Shown: piece by piece, positions 1-12,131 of the stretch
Layout of the letters: every line of letters starts with the position of its first letter
How positions within the stretch are numbered: position 1 is the stretch's first letter
Assembly (NCBI GenBank): GCA_020465985.1
Contig: JAANYP010000748.1
Coordinates: forward strand, 541,501-605,500
DNA length: 64,000 nt
From: Centrapalus pauciflorus
Lineage: Eukaryota > Streptophyta > Magnoliopsida > Asterales > Asteraceae
Direction of reading: 5' to 3'
Position numbers and translations under genes: made by a program
Notes under the pieces: model-generated
Databases searched by the model: none
Told to the model about the DNA's origin: nothing
The model's input: the letters and a program-made list of their open reading frames with translations, nothing else

Positions 1-2
1 AC

Positions 3-2164
3 CAGCTGGCAAAATTTGAACCAAAAGCTTATGAAGGTGTATTTGTTGGTTACTCTGCTATCTCCAAAGCCTACAGAGTGTACAACAACAAAAGAAAGGT
101 GATAGATGAATCTATCAATGTCACCTTTGAAGAGTCCAAAAATGCTTCCACCAAAGCTGTTCCTGAATCAGTCTCAGGAGAATTAAACTTTGATGATCTC
201 ATGCATTCAAACAGTGAAGAGGACTCAAAAGCTTCAACTACATCCAGTGTGGAACCTGATAATCATGATGGGCATGATGATGATTATGTCAATACACCCT
301 GTGTGAATAAATGTACTGACTTAATTACAACTACATGTCCTGAGCCTATCAATGCTGATTTTCCTGAATCCTCTGGTGATATGTTCAACAGTGGACAGAC
401 ATGTTCAACAAGTGAACAGGCTCAAGACAACAGTGTGTCTGAAAATCTTGAGAGCTGTTCAACAGGACCTGCTGAAGATGTCAATAACTCAGGAGAATCC
501 TCATTGAAGAATGATCCTAAGTGGGTCAGATATCATCCCAATGATCAAATAATTGGTGACATCAACAAAGGGGCACAAACAGGGTGGGACAACTTAGGGA
601 ACTTTTGTATGTTCTCTAGTTTTGTTTCACTAATGGAGCCAAAGAAGGTGGATGAAGCACTAAAAGATGCCAATTGGATCACTGCCATGCAAGAAGAACT
701 CAATCAGTTTGAGAGAAACAAGGTATGGAAGCTGGTTCCTGCTCCTAAAGTTAAAACTATAATTGGCACTAAATGGGTTTTCAGGATAAGTTGGATGAGC
801 AAGGTCGTGTCATTAGAAATAAGGCAAGACTGGTTGCTCAGGGTTATAGACAGGAGGAAGGAATTGACTATGATGAGACATTTGCTCCTGTGGCCAGGCT
901 AGAAGCAATTCGTTTGTGTCTAGCCTACGCTGCTCATAAGAGCATTAAGGTATTTCAAATGGATGTGAAGAGTGCATTTTTAAATGGGAAGCTGCAGGAA
1001 GAAGTATATGTCAAGCAGCCTCCAGGTTTTGAAAATGAACAACATCCAGGTTTTGTCTATAAGTTGGACAAAGCTCTCTATGGTCTCAAACAAGCCCCTA
1101 GAGACTGGTATGACACTCTTACTGAGTTCCTTATGAGCAATGGGTATTCCAGAGGTAAAGTGGATACCACACTGTTCATAAAGAAGGTGAAGTCTGATAT
1201 TATGCTTGTTCAATTTTATGTGGATGACATAATATTTGGTTCTACTAATGAGCAGTTATGCAAGAACTTTTCATTACTCATGAAATCCAAATATGAAATG
1301 AGTATGATGGGAGAACTTACTTTCTTTTTAGGATTACAGGTTAAACAGACCTCAACTGGAATTTTTATAAATCAAAGAAAGTATACCTTAGATCTCTTGA
1401 AAAAGTTTAAATTTGATCAAAGTACTCCTATTAAAACCCCAATGGCAACAAATGTAAAATTGGATGCTGATGCCAGTGGCAAAGCTGTTTCAGTAACAGC
1501 TTACAGAGGCAAGATTGGGAGCTTGCTATATTTAACTACTAGTAGACCTGATATTATGTTTGCTACCTGTTTGTGTGCTAGGTTCCAAGATGATCCAAAG
1601 GAATCTCATCTAGGAGCTGTTAAACGAATCTTCAGATACCTGAAGGGTACACCAGATTTGGGTCTTTGGTATCCCAAAGACTCAAGCCTTGAACTAACAG
1701 GTTATTCAGATTCTGATTTTGCAGGCTGCAGGCTAGATAGGAAAAGCACAACAGGTGGATGTCAACTCCTTGGTGGTAAGTTGATAAGTTGGTGTAGCAA
1801 GAAGTAGAACTCAGTGTCTACTTCTACTGCTGAAGCTGAGTACATTGCTGCTGGAAGCTGCTTTGGGCAGATTCTGTGGATGCAGCATCAGCTTGAAGAC
1901 TATGGACTTGTGTATAGGAAAATTCTTATTCTTTGTGATAACACAAGTGCCATAGCCATTTCCAACAATCCAGTATTTCATTCAAGAACAAAGCATATTG
2001 AGGTCAGACATCACTTCATCAGGGATCACATTCAAAAAGGTAATGTGGAGGTAAGCTTTATTTCCACTAATGAACAGCTTGCAGACATTTTCACCAAACC
2101 TCTTGATGAAACAAGGTTTAATTACCTTGTCAGTAAGTTGGGCATGTTAAACAAGAGTGACTAA
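3..2164 (+). pseudogene. pol: Element A pol remnant: integrase C-terminus, reverse transcriptase, RNase H
   Basis: Encodes the 3' part of a copia polyprotein that copies element RNA to cDNA and integrates it. It starts in the integrase C-terminal region (EGVFVGYS, then KAYRVYNNK). A low-complexity linker leads to the RT entry (DANWITAMQEELNQFERNKVW). The RT catalytic motif YVDDIIFGS is near 1218-1244 and RNase H shows YSDSDFAGC, RKSTTGGCQ and STAEAEYIAAGSC. The true end is LGMLNKSD with a stop at 2162-2164, as in related pols. Two lesions: a one-base frameshift near 782 (frame changes between KWVF and DKLDEQG), and a TAG at 1805-1807 where relatives have glutamine (KKQNSVSTSTAEAEY type). The same frame continues after the TAG, so this is decay, not the gene end. 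Confidence 0.93.
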
Positions 2165-2753
2165 GTGTTCTCAAAGGTCTAAGACTTTGTATGTCTCACA
2201 CTGCTCAAGTTTTCTCATAGCAGCTTAGGCAGAACAGGCTGTGTATGTTCTATACTTAGCCATTTCTCTGAAAAAACTGAACAGCTTGAGCATACAACAG
2301 GCTGAACAATAACAATTTATACGTCCAGCCTGCTCTGATGATCCATTCTCCACCCTGCTCACTCCTTCACACTGTTCTACAAGACAGTGTCTTGTAACCT
2401 GTTCAGCTATTGAACACAACCTGATCTTAAATTAGAACACAGGTTGAAAGCACAGTGTGAAGAGTGAACAGCTTGAAGAATGAACAGCATGTGATGACCC
2501 TACTCATCACAGGTTTGACCAACAGCTTAGAGCAATAGTTTTAACTACCTTTCTTCACAATTAAGTTACTTAATTTCTGTTTTTATTTAACTTAATTACT
2601 GCGGATAATGTGGGTTACGTGTGACAGTGATTAAAAAGGGCTCAAGTGGTCTGACAAACGGTCTGACATGGACAACCGTTCCGTTTCCGTTAACGACTTT
2701 TTCAAATCAACCGCCCAAATGTTTCTCTCTCATACCCACTCACATTCAAATCC
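2165..2753 (+). repeat. Element A spacer between pol and additional ORF, with AACAGCTT/AAGCTGTTC motif array
   Basis: No ORF is supported here. Bases about 2195-2530 hold many variants of GAACAGCTTGA, AACAGGCTG and their complements (CAGCCTGTTC, ACCTGTTCAGC). The same motif type recurs in A's LTR near 7520-7690. Downstream, about 2650-2700, is a cluster of AACGGTC/AACCGTT/CCGTTAACG, which resemble Myb-type cores. The position just before a TATA box makes a promoter role plausible. Confidence 0.6.
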
Positions 2754-2761
2754 TATAAATA
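2754..2761 (+). promoter_or_regulatory. TATA box before the additional ORF of element A
   Basis: TATAAATA within CCTATAAATACCCCC, 113 bases before the ATG at 2867. The stretch between is C/T-rich with no upstream ATG that I see, as expected of a short plant 5' UTR. Functional only by inference. Confidence 0.55.
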
Positions 2762-2866
2762 CCCCCTATTGTTTCATCTTCGTCTTCCTCACTATTTCCA
2801 AAAATCCTCAAAGAACCCTGAATCGACTAAGTGTCCTCTGCTTCTCAAAATCCCAAACCTTCACAA

Positions 2867-5800
2867 ATGGCTCAAAGAAACAGTCCCTTTCTTCCAGTGT
2901 TCGTTGGTGATGATGTTATTAAACACTCATCAGTTACCACAATGCTGACCATCAAACCCACCAACTACATTGCTAACCTAACCATTCCCAAAAACTATGT
3001 GGGGAAGGGTTATGAACAGATGGTGGAGTTTCTCCAAGTTCATCCGTTGAACTATGCTATAACTGCCACTCCTGGTAACCTGTACCAGGAGATGGTGTAC
3101 GAGTTTTGGTACACTTGTGCCTACAATCCAGACACCAGAGTCATCAAAGGAACTATTCTCAATGGCACTCAGACCATTGAAATCACTACTGGTCTCCTTA
3201 GGGAAGTTCTGCGTCTTCCTGTTGCAGAACCATATGACATGCCTCAACCTGAGAATGACCAAATGGGAAATTTTCTACGCTTCTGTGGTGTAGCAGAACC
3301 TAAAATCGGAGCTACGCTGTTAAGGAGGGATCTGTCTCCTACCTACAGTTTTCTATTTGCCTCAGTGGTGATGTGCTTCAGAAGTAAAGTTGGGTCATTT
3401 GACCAACTGAGCCGTGATGAAATCCCAATAGTCCTACAGCTGGTGGATGGGATTACAATGGACATGGCCAAGTGGATTTTTCTGAATTTGAGGAACCTGG
3501 TACAACAAGAAACCTGTCCAGCTGTTGTTCGGTATCCAAGGTTTCTGAGCCTCATCTTCAAGCATCATTGTGGTGACCATCTATATAACTCTCAGCCTTT
3601 ACTTAAGACTGCTGCATTCCCTGCCATAGGGAATATAGTTTTCTATACACCTATTCTACCCAATGAGCCTCCTCTATCTACTCCAATGAGGAGGTTACTC
3701 GGGTTAGTGGAAGGACCTTCTGATGTGAGGGTTGCTCCCAAAGCTGCTCCCAAGGCAAAATCCAAAGCCAGGTCCAAGATGGTTAAAAGGACCCTGGCAA
3801 CCACTGAAGTTGGGCCTGTCCCCAAGAAGGCCAAAACAGCTCAGTCTGAGTCTGCTTCCTTAGCCTCTGTGGCTGAGGGGGAGCAGGCTCCTCACCCTGG
3901 TTCATCCGTTGAACCTGAAGCCTTTGTGGCTGGTGCCTCTGTGGCACCTGAGACCATGGAACAGGCCAACCCAACTGTTCCTGACCTAGTCTCCCACCCT
4001 GTCCAAACAGAACCCATCACCTCTCCACAATCACCTACTTCATGCATCCAATACCATCGCAAATCACTCGCCAAAAAGAAGACAGCCCAGACAACTAGCC
4101 CCTCTGTTCCCTCTCAACAGAGTTCAGTTGAAAAAGAAGCAACCCCTGCTGCCTCTCCTATTTTGGGAGAAGGTTCAGCACAATTGGAGCATGCTTCACT
4201 CCAACCTGAGTCTACCCAGAGTCAGCCTAGACCCTCTGGTTCCTTCCAACAGGAACCAGTTGTACAAATGGAGACAGCCACATCAACTATTCCAACCTCC
4301 CAACAGGCTGAGAATATTGAAAGACAAGAGTCCTCTCCGCTCCATACTGCGTCCACACCGTCCCCACCTCATACTTCTCTACACCCTGAGTCTGTATGAG
4401 GTGTCCACCCTGCTGGTTTAGACCATCTAGCAGATCAGCCTCAATCTTCTGTTCCCTATGATACAACTGTTCAACACCAAACAGCTGCTGAGGGACCAAC
4501 AACACATGCTGATGAACCTCAGGGAACATACCATCCCTTAGGTGAGGCTGCCCCTTCTGTGCAAATTCCATCAACAGAATTTACCACTGCTGATGTTGAA
4601 ATGCATATCCCATCTCCCCATGATGAGGTGCTTTTACACCAAGGCACTACAGAGGGAACAACCACTGGCCTTAATGAAGGTGTTGCAACACAAGCAGCAT
4701 CTGAAAGGCCCCCAACATCAACCCCTTCTCCTGATGATGCAGCTACAGCCACTGCTGAGGGACCCTTTGACCCCTCCAAGCTGGGCCACATTACTTTTGC
4801 CCAGGCTATGTAATTTCTCTCTACTGTTCCTCTTTCCTCTCCATCACATCCTCAAACACCAGCCTCCTCATCTTCATCTCCATCAACCCAATCTAAACAG
4901 TCCACCCATACACCTCCATTTCCTAAAGACCTGCCTTTAAAGGATCAGCTTTCCGTGCTGACCAACAAAGTTGGTTCTCTAGAAACCTCTATGTCTTCTC
5001 TCCCCTCTCATATTTCAGACTCTGTGTCTGAACAGCTTAAGGGATTCTTTGATCTGTTCAAGGATTCCTTCCTTGCCACTCCACAACCTGACAACTCTCC
5101 ACAGCTGCTTGCACTCACTGCACAGCTGCAAAATGTCTCCACCTCCCTAATCTCAATTCTTTCACTACAACAGGACTCTGTGTCCTCAATGACAACTATT
5201 TCTCAACAGCTGTCATCTCTCCTAACTTCTTGCAACTCTACTCTTCCTGCCACTCTGGCTGGGTTGAACACACTCATTGGCTCCCTATCCAATTCTGTGT
5301 CATCAAACCTTGCTGATGTGCAAGATTCTCTTGAACTACATCTTGCACAGCTTCAAAGTTTGTTGTTCACAGCTTCTGATAGGGAAAACATTTTCAAGCT
5401 GACCTCCCTTGATGATACCCAATCCACTTCTCTTCAAACCTGTCTTTCCCAGCTTGTAGAGGTGAAGGACAACCTGGCTTTCTTAGTGCATAGCCTTGTT
5501 GGCCCCAAGCCTGCTGCCAAAACTGCTGGCAAGCCTGCTGACTCTGTGTCTTCAGGCAGACCAGGTGTTGAAGGTGCTGGTACATCTCCTTCAAAGGGGG
5601 AGAAGTCATCTGCCTCGAAGACTAAGTTTAAGGGGGAGAAAACTTCTTCTCCTAAGGAGAAATCAGTGCCTACAATACCCACTGGTCAACCAGCAGGAGC
5701 ATCTGCAACAGGTACAATGGAAGGTGCTTCCCAAGCTGCTCAGCCTACTCAGGCTGAATCTCCAAACCCTGCTCAATCTAAGGGGGAGAATTCATTACTG

Positions 5801-7029
5801 AGGGCAGGCCAAGCAGCAGAAGGAGGCATCTGATTCTAGAAGAAGAAGAGGAGGAGGAGGAAAGTCCTGAAGCTGCTGCCACTACAGCAACTAAAGGAAA
5901 AGAAAAAGCAGCAGTTGATTCCCAACAGCAGAAAGCAGCAGAGATTAAATTTCACAAAGTCAGGGCCAAAGAAATGGGTCTTCCTATGCACAAATACTTT
6001 GAGTTTAGAGAAGAACAGCTTCAAGCCTTGGAAGCTCTAAGGAAAGAAGAAGAATCTGCCAAAGCTGCTAAGTCTTTTGCACTTCAAGAGGCAAGGAAAG
6101 TTAAAATGTCCTCTCTGGATGTGCAAAAGAAATTAATGGAAGCTGCTAAGGGATCAGCAGGAGAGAAGGAAGCAGAAAAAGAAAAGGGTGCTCTGGTCTC
6201 AATGACCAAAACTCAAGTGCCTTCTGCAAGAGCTCAGTTCCACTTTGACAACCTGGCAAGAAGAAAATTTCAGGATGTTGCTGATAGAAGGCTTGCCAAG
6301 GAAGCAATTGTCAAAACTGTTCCCATATCAAGAAAAGGCAGTTAGTGGAAGTTGAAAATAACAAGAATGGGTGCAACAGGCCCAAAACTAGAAACGTATG
6401 ACTACACTGATGTTGCACAGATGGGGTACAGGGAATGGATTGAGCTGGCAGTTGCTCTGAGTGAGTCTAAGTCGGAAACGGCTAAGACAATCAGGGCATA
6501 TGTTAAAAAGCTAATGGAGAGAGTGAAGGATCTTGGCCTGATCTCAAAATAAGTCAGTGAGGGTGTCTATGTGACACAACCCAAAATAGAGGCCAGGAGG
6601 ACAAGGAAGGATACTGAGCTGGAGGAACTCCTCATTATGATTGAACAGGGTGACATTGCTGTAGAAATCAAAGGAGTAAATCACAGTTTGCCTAAGGGAG
6701 TAGAATTTGAAGATGGCAAGCTGATTGAAGAGCCTGAGCTGGGGGTATTTTTTGTGGATCCCCTGACACAGAAGGAATGCTTTCAAAGAGCATCTGATCT
6801 TCACAAAGTAGGCCTCAAACAGCTTGTAGCATTCAGACTGTGAAACTCTTTTAAGCAATCTGTCAAGTGGAGAGCAGCTATTTGGGATCAGCTTAGAGGA
6901 TTCCATGAAAGAGGAGAGCTCAATCATCCAAATTTTATGTTCCTCAGAGTTGAAATTGAAGAATTGGATGAAACCAGAGAGCAGCTGAAGAAAATTTTAG
7001 GAGAAGGAATGCCACCACCACCTTTTTGA
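2867..7029 (+). pseudogene. Additional (env-position) ORF of element A, broken
   Basis: A long ORF 3' of pol, typical of Sirevirus-type elements; function unknown. ATG 2867 is chosen because the open frame extends upstream only through a non-ATG start. The N-terminal 220 residues carry a conserved domain (LNYAITATPGN, then FWYTC, then ITTGLLREVLRLP) shared with the other additional ORFs here. Then follow a basic Ala/Lys stretch, a long Ser/Pro/Gln-rich region, a leucine-rich coiled coil (about 4955-5480), Lys/Glu-rich helices (5974-6345) and a C-terminal segment ending GMPPPPF. Lesions: TGA 4397, TAA 4811, a frameshift near 5825, TAG 6343, TAA 6550, TGA 6841. The reading resumes sensibly after each. 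No signal peptide or membrane segment is seen, so an envelope role is not supported. Confidence 0.8.
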
Positions 7030-7362
7030 AGTCCATCTACCATCTAGGTAGGTGAAGAATGGCAGCTGTCCATCAGTTGGACAGGCTTACCATTACTTGC
7101 TCCCAACACAAACAGTCCAAATCTGCTGTACATTAGTTGTACCTTAATTACATAATTGTAATTTTTCTTTTACATTAGTTGTAATATACATCAGTACGTC
7201 AGTTGTACTTTTGTAAAAACATGTGTTGTTTTATGTAATCAAGAATCAGTATATATATAAACTGATCTTTTACTTTACTTTGATGTTGTAACTTTAATTC
7301 AGCAAATGTAATGTAAAAATATATAGTGATTTTTGATAAGACCAGCTTAGACTGGTTATTGC
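7030..7362 (+). other. Element A 3' untranslated spacer
   Basis: No coding potential. AT-rich, with repeated short segments of the ACATTAGTTGTA / CATCAGTTGTAC type between 7070 and 7215, ending at the purine tract. Confidence 0.6.
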
Positions 7363-7375
7363 AAATAGGGGGAGA
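7363..7375 (+). other. Polypurine tract of element A
   Basis: AAATAGGGGGAGA immediately before the LTR start TGTTAGG at 7377. In this family the tract primes plus-strand cDNA synthesis. Confidence 0.85.
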
Positions 7376-7376
7376 T

Positions 7377-8462
7377 TGTTAGGCACAAAAAGGCCTCAGT
7401 CAAACCTGTTCTACATCTGAGGGGGAGATTCTTAATCAAACCTATTGATGCACTTGAAAGGTATAATTTAAGGCCTGTTTATGCCTTACTGAAACCGTTT
7501 AAGTGATTTGAAATATCAGCCAAAGCTGTTCTATGTGTTGCATTCGTTGCAACAAAGACAGTTTGTCCAAGCTGTTCAGTCTGCTGAACAGGCTGGGCAG
7601 AAACTGTCTACGCTGCTCTACACTGATGAGCAGCTTGGGCAGTTACAAGTGTTATGTTCTTTGTGAACAGAACCTGATCTTTGTGAACAGGCTAAACACT
7701 CTCTGGAATATGTTTCCAAGTCCTCATGTATTGTTTTTGGCTAAAAGATCAGTTTACAAAGTCGAAGACAAAGTGGAAATCAGAACTGCACATCCTGCCC
7801 ACGCTGTTCTGTTACATGAAGACAAATGTTTATTTGAAAAAGGGTGACAGACCTTTCTCTTATATCAAAATAGGCCTTAACAAAGGAAGAAAGACGCAAA
7901 GTTGACATTCCTTATTTAGTTAAAGCTAATGCAACAGTAGACAAAGTGAAAAGACAAAAGTTCTGCCCACATGAAGACAAGTCTGCTTTTCAGAATGTGC
8001 AGAAAAGTTTATGTTGTCTTTTCAACAAGACTTTCCCTTTTTCCTTTCGTCTAATGAAGAAGCTTCACTTAGATCCTCTGAGTGAGTATAAAAAGAAACT
8101 TCCATGGATTGAAAGGGTAAGCCAAAAAGCTAAGTGCTGAACCCAAGAGTGAACATGCATTCAAGTGTGTCTTTCATGCATGTAAGTCTGTTTGGATAAA
8201 ACACTGCTTTGTGTCTAAGCTGTTCTTATCCAAGCTCTTCCTATGAGTCTTGTAAACACAGTGAGTGATTCTTAGTGAGTGTATTCATTGTAATTAGTTT
8301 AAGTCTGTCTTAGACTAGTTAAACATACTGTTGTATCCGTCATCTCAGCTTGAACCTTTCCGCATTCAAGCTCGTTTGTAAGTAACATTTGTTGATAATA
8401 CATACAAACATTGAGAAAATTGTGTGTAGTCTTTAAATAGCCGTATCCCCCCCCCCTCTACA
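7377..8462 (+). repeat. 3' LTR of element A
   Basis: Starts TGTTAGGCAC directly after the purine tract and ends ...CCCTCTACA, giving TG...CA ends and about 1.09 kb, in the usual range for SIRE-like LTRs. It contains the same AAGCTGTTC/GAACAGG motifs as the pre-ORF spacer (7515-7690). A run of C at 8447-8456 lies just before the end. The partner LTR is outside the window, so the exact right end is inferred. Confidence 0.8.
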
Positions 8463-10645
8463 GCTTAAGGCTATATACTTGGGATATCTTTTGGGACCTA
8501 CAATATATTGTTCAGTGATAGGTTGTTTTGGGATGACTACTTCATCAACATTGTCATCCTCGTCTTCTACAACCTTGTCATCTGACATCCAATCCACAAT
8601 CTCTTCACGAATAAACTCTCCTTCCTCCAAGTCTTCTTGATCAAACTCAAAGTCATCTTGATCATCAAGATCCATTAAAGCTTCAATCATATCATGTTCA
8701 GCAATCTTTGAGGCTTCGCCTTCGCCTCCTTCTACCATACCTGACTGACCAGACTCCCCCTGATTTTGAGCTTGCTGAGCAGTCTTCTGAGAAAGATCTG
8801 CTAGCTCACTCTCTCTTTCAGCATCTGGATCATTGTCGTCGTCATCTTCTCTCCTCACCTCAGCTTCCTTGCAACTACTCTCCCTCAGAGCTTGCAGATT
8901 TTTCAATAACTGCTCTAGGAGAGTTTTCATTGTTTTTTTCTCAGACGCTTGATCAGCTACTGTTGTTCTCAACTCAGCATTCTCTTGATCAAGTCTGGCA
9001 TTATGCTCTTGTAACTCTTTCACTGATGTTGAAAGTTGAAAAATTTGGACTGTTTGGAAGTCCACCTTTCCTTTCAGCTCTGTGAACCGCTGATTGTCAG
9101 TGAATGTAGTTGATGTTGATGGAGTGAGGCAGATGTTGATGGAGCGGTGGTTGGAGTTGATGGAGCAGCCGATAACACAGGTTCAGGAGCCGAAGTGGAT
9201 GGAGCTCCCTGCATGAATCTATGCCGTCTCGCCCTATGCGTAGGTACGAGTGGAACTTCCTTTTCTTCTTCAAAATCTGAATCCTCTTCCTCTGTATCCC
9301 TGCCTGCTGGCCTTGTCATTTTCTGTTTACTAACCACTAATCTTGATCCATATCTGCCAATTTGGATAGTTGGATCCTCGTTATCAGAACTAGACTGAGA
9401 GGCATTCTCAACATGCCCTTCAGCCTCAGCCTGTTCTCCTTCTTCTTCTCCTTCACCCTGGACCTCTGTGTCCATATCCTCAGCTTCAGGTGGCTGGTAT
9501 TCATCAATGTCTCTGAATATATCATTGTACTCAGTTGGAGGTTCCAAAATCTCATGAACTAATGCTGCAGCGATATCTTGCTCAGCAGTCGTTCCTTGAG
9601 CCCACATTTCCTCTAGAGTTTGTGCCCTCTGGTCAAATTGGTGGGCCGAACTCGATGGGCTTGCAGTTGCTGGGGATGGACCAGCTGCATTAGATTCTGA
9701 TTGTCGGCTATAGGATGATCTAGCTACCGGAGCTCTGCTTGCCGATGCTCTATGTCTTGGCCTCTGCTGCTGTTGCTGTTGTTGTTATTGTGGTGGCTGT
9801 TGTTGTTGTTGTTGCTGCTGTTGAACTTCTCCTGCCCAGTTATCACCCTCTGGGGCTACGAAATCAGGGTCATTAACGACCCCAAACAGAGGTGCCACTT
9901 GCGGCCTGACCTGCTCAGCCTTTCTCGCATTATGTGTTTGGCAGTCAGCAAAAATCCTTTTATCAGTAATGGCCACGCCATTTGTATCTGGAAGTTGTGG
10001 CAAATTGGGCAAAAAGTGGCGGACGATCATCATTGCAAATCGAGGATACATCAAAAAGCGTTCCCTTACCAGAGCTGTGATTTGGTGCACAAACTCCCCA
10101 AAGAACATTTCCAAAAAACTGAATCGCTTGTTGTATACTAAGGCAATCAATGTCGATTGCAGCTTGGACACCATAGTATCAAAACCGGCCTTCTTCGGCG
10201 CAAAATAAACCATTATGACGTGCACCAGATAACGTTATTGGCCAATCAAGGCACTCTTCACGTATGAGGCCTTTGTAATATCTTGGGCGTATCCCATTCT
10301 CAAAAACGTCGCTTGCCTTATATGAGCTAGAAAATCTATAGGCACCGCCTCTTGGTCCTCTGTGCCTAGCTGTAGGATTTGACGTAACATATCAGCTGAA
10401 AGTACGATTGGCTGTCCCCCAACCCTTGTTCTAAGAACTGTTGGCGTCACTAAACAATCCACTTGGAGATGCTCCCAAAATTGACGTACATAAGACAGAA
10501 TGATTTGCAGATTATGAGTCAGAGCATATGAGACTCGCGACTGAATCAAAAACTCGATCATATGCCGGTACGGTTGAGCTTCGGGTAAATACATATCCAC
10601 AGACATAACCATGTTATGTTTATTAAAGAAAGCCTGATCACCCAT
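8463..10645 (-). pseudogene. Additional ORF of element B, broken and 3'-truncated
   Basis: Homologous to the intact 1018-residue protein of element F over its visible length (KHNMV start; ALTHNLQI; FWEHLQVDC; SADMLRQILQLG; KKAGFDTM; NWAGEVQ; a poly-Gln run; RYGSRLVV; RRHRFMQGA; a coiled coil; an acidic region). ATG 10645 is chosen because it aligns with F's start and follows a splice-acceptor-like CTGTGTGCAG by two bases. Lesions: TAA 10235-10237 where F has tryptophan, TAA 9785-9787 inside the glutamine run, and a frameshift near 9100. After TEQYIVGPK (near 8490) similarity to F stops, consistent with the junction with element A's LTR. Function unknown; no membrane segment seen. Confidence 0.85.
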
Positions 10646-10647
10646 AT

Positions 10648-11139
10648 CTGCACACAGAAACAACAACCAATATTAGTAATGAAAAATAAAATGAAACTTG
10701 TTTATTTCGAATTTTCATAATTTCGAAATTACATAAGTTCGAAATTCAACACATTCGAATTCATACAAGTTAAAATTTATTTTAAAACAATCGAATTTAA
10801 ACAAATTCAAGGATTATGTTCGAACTTGACTGACTTCGAACTTGTAGATATTTCAACAAGTTCGAACTTTCTGACAAGTTCGAACATGAAGAACATGTTC
10901 GAAGTCGGTCATTTTCAAACAAAAATCCAAGATTTTAACCCCATTTGACTTAAAAAATAGTATAGTCTAGTCCTATTGGGTTCTAATCGAAGTTATATGT
11001 GTTTTATTTGAACTTTTACCGGTTAAAACTTGTGATTTTAAACCACATAGTTTAAACCCAAAAACCATCAAATAAACTCGATTTTTTGCCATAAAAGGTT
11101 CTAAAGTACCCAAACTTTGTATAATAATGATTATTATAC
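10648..11139 (-). other. Predicted leader intron before the additional ORF of element B
   Basis: On the minus strand the donor ATCTAG|GTATAATA lies at 11140/11139 and the acceptor TTTCTGTGTGCAG ends at 10648, two bases before the ATG. Element F has the matching donor (GATCTTG|GTATAACC) and acceptor, with a predicted intron of 496 bases against 492 here. Conservation of both ends supports real sites; splicing itself is inferred. Confidence 0.5.
10680..10905 (-). repeat. TTCGAA motif array inside the predicted leader intron of element B
   Basis: Dense run of TTCGAAC, AAGTTCGAACTT, ATTTCGAAAT and related forms. A second cluster lies at 11140-11400 around the TATA box. The same motif fills B's LTR and its 5' leader (18060-18400). 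Confidence 0.75.
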
Positions 11140-11297
11140 CTAGATGTATGAGTATGTTCGAGAAAAATGTGCAAAACTTCGAGGAATAGGAAGAAAGTCG
11201 AATGTGACAAGTTCGAAGGAACAAATTCGAGATCGCCGGACACAAGTTCGAATGATTAAACTCGAAGGTAGGTGCCTTTAATGACGTACTGTTGACC

Positions 11298-11305
11298 TAT
11301 TTATA
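11298..11305 (-). promoter_or_regulatory. TATA box upstream of the additional ORF of element B
   Basis: Minus strand reads GGTATAAATAGGTCAACAGT; element F has GGTATAAATAGGTTAACAGT at the matching place. Distance from the first T of the box to the ORF ATG is 660 bases in B and 664 in F. Conservation of box and surroundings between diverged copies suggests a functional internal promoter. Confidence 0.6.
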
Positions 11306-11419
11306 CCAACTACCTTCGAACTTGCAATATGTTCGAACTTCCTGACAAATTCGAAGGTTAGTTCGAATTTGTCTGACTTTCGAATTTGAGGAATATTTTG
11401 AAAATACTTGAATAAAATT

Positions 11420-11969
11420 CAACTTTTTCGTGTAACGGAATTTTTCAAACCTTGCAAAACCATTCACACCAAGCTACAGATTTTCACGCAATATTTGTTT
11501 ATTCAACCAAAAATGCATCCTAGTAACTTTGACCTTTTTCCTACTTAAAATAAAATAAAAATTAAATAAAATAAGATAAAATAAAATAAAATTTTGAATA
11601 AAATTTAAACTTAAGCTACTAAAAACTACTTTTAAAGTTTACGAAGTATACTAACAGAATATTTTTACGAGAAAGTTAAAGAAAGGTTCAATCAGATAGC
11701 GGTGTCAATACGCAATTTCAGTATTACACTTTCACGCTTAGGAATTTTTGATTCCTTTGATTGTTTGTCGTGAAATACAAACCAAGTCGATTGTCGGTAT
11801 GATTTTCCCTTTAAACATTTTACACTTTGGAATATCCCTTGGCTTTTTTATTTATCAAGAAACTACCTTACGTGTCCCATACTTAGACATACTTCTATGA
11901 TCAAGGCGGACACACAACGATTATAACTTTTCGGTATTGCAAATTTTCTTTAAAAGGCAAACGTCAGAC
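11420..11969 (-). other. Element B untranslated spacer, AT-rich
   Basis: No supported ORF. A/T homopolymer-rich (AAATAAAATAAAAT runs near 11550-11595). Conserved in parts with element F at 50110-50700, for example the AAAGGAATCAAAAATTCCTA segment. Confidence 0.55.
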
Positions 11970-12131
11970 ACAGTTCTGTATTTACATACAACAGAGTGTC
12001 TTAGTTTGTCTTAAAGTTTATTTAAAGCTAGCAAGACAGCGGTGACAGGTCTGTACTTACGTACAACAAAGCGACTTATCTTGCTAACTCGAGTCAAAAC
12101 AGAGGTGACAGGTCTGTACTTACGTACAACA
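11970..12131 (-). repeat. Three copies of a TGTACGTAAGTACAGACCTG motif, element B
   Basis: On the minus strand, three near-identical 24-bp copies lie at 12108-12131, 12045-12068 and 11970-11993, spaced 63 and 75 bases. Element F has three copies at the equivalent place with spacing 63 and 77. The core GTACGTAAGTAC has inverted GTAC ends. Confidence 0.8.

Larger units (their letters stand above)
1..8462 (+). mobile_element. Element A: SIRE-like Ty1/copia retrotransposon, 5' end outside window
   Basis: Seen: the end of a copia pol (integrase C-terminus, RT, RNase H), a spacer with a TATA box, a long additional ORF, a purine tract and a TGTTAGGCAC LTR. This order matches Sirevirus/SIRE-type copia elements. 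The element opens mid-integrase at base 1, so its 5' LTR and gag are not visible. It breaks off against the minus-strand additional ORF of element B, so A was inserted into B. Both coding regions are broken, so this copy cannot act alone. The right boundary (CTCTACA at 8462) is placed on the terminal CA and could be off by some bases; the target duplication cannot be checked without the left end. Confidence 0.9.
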
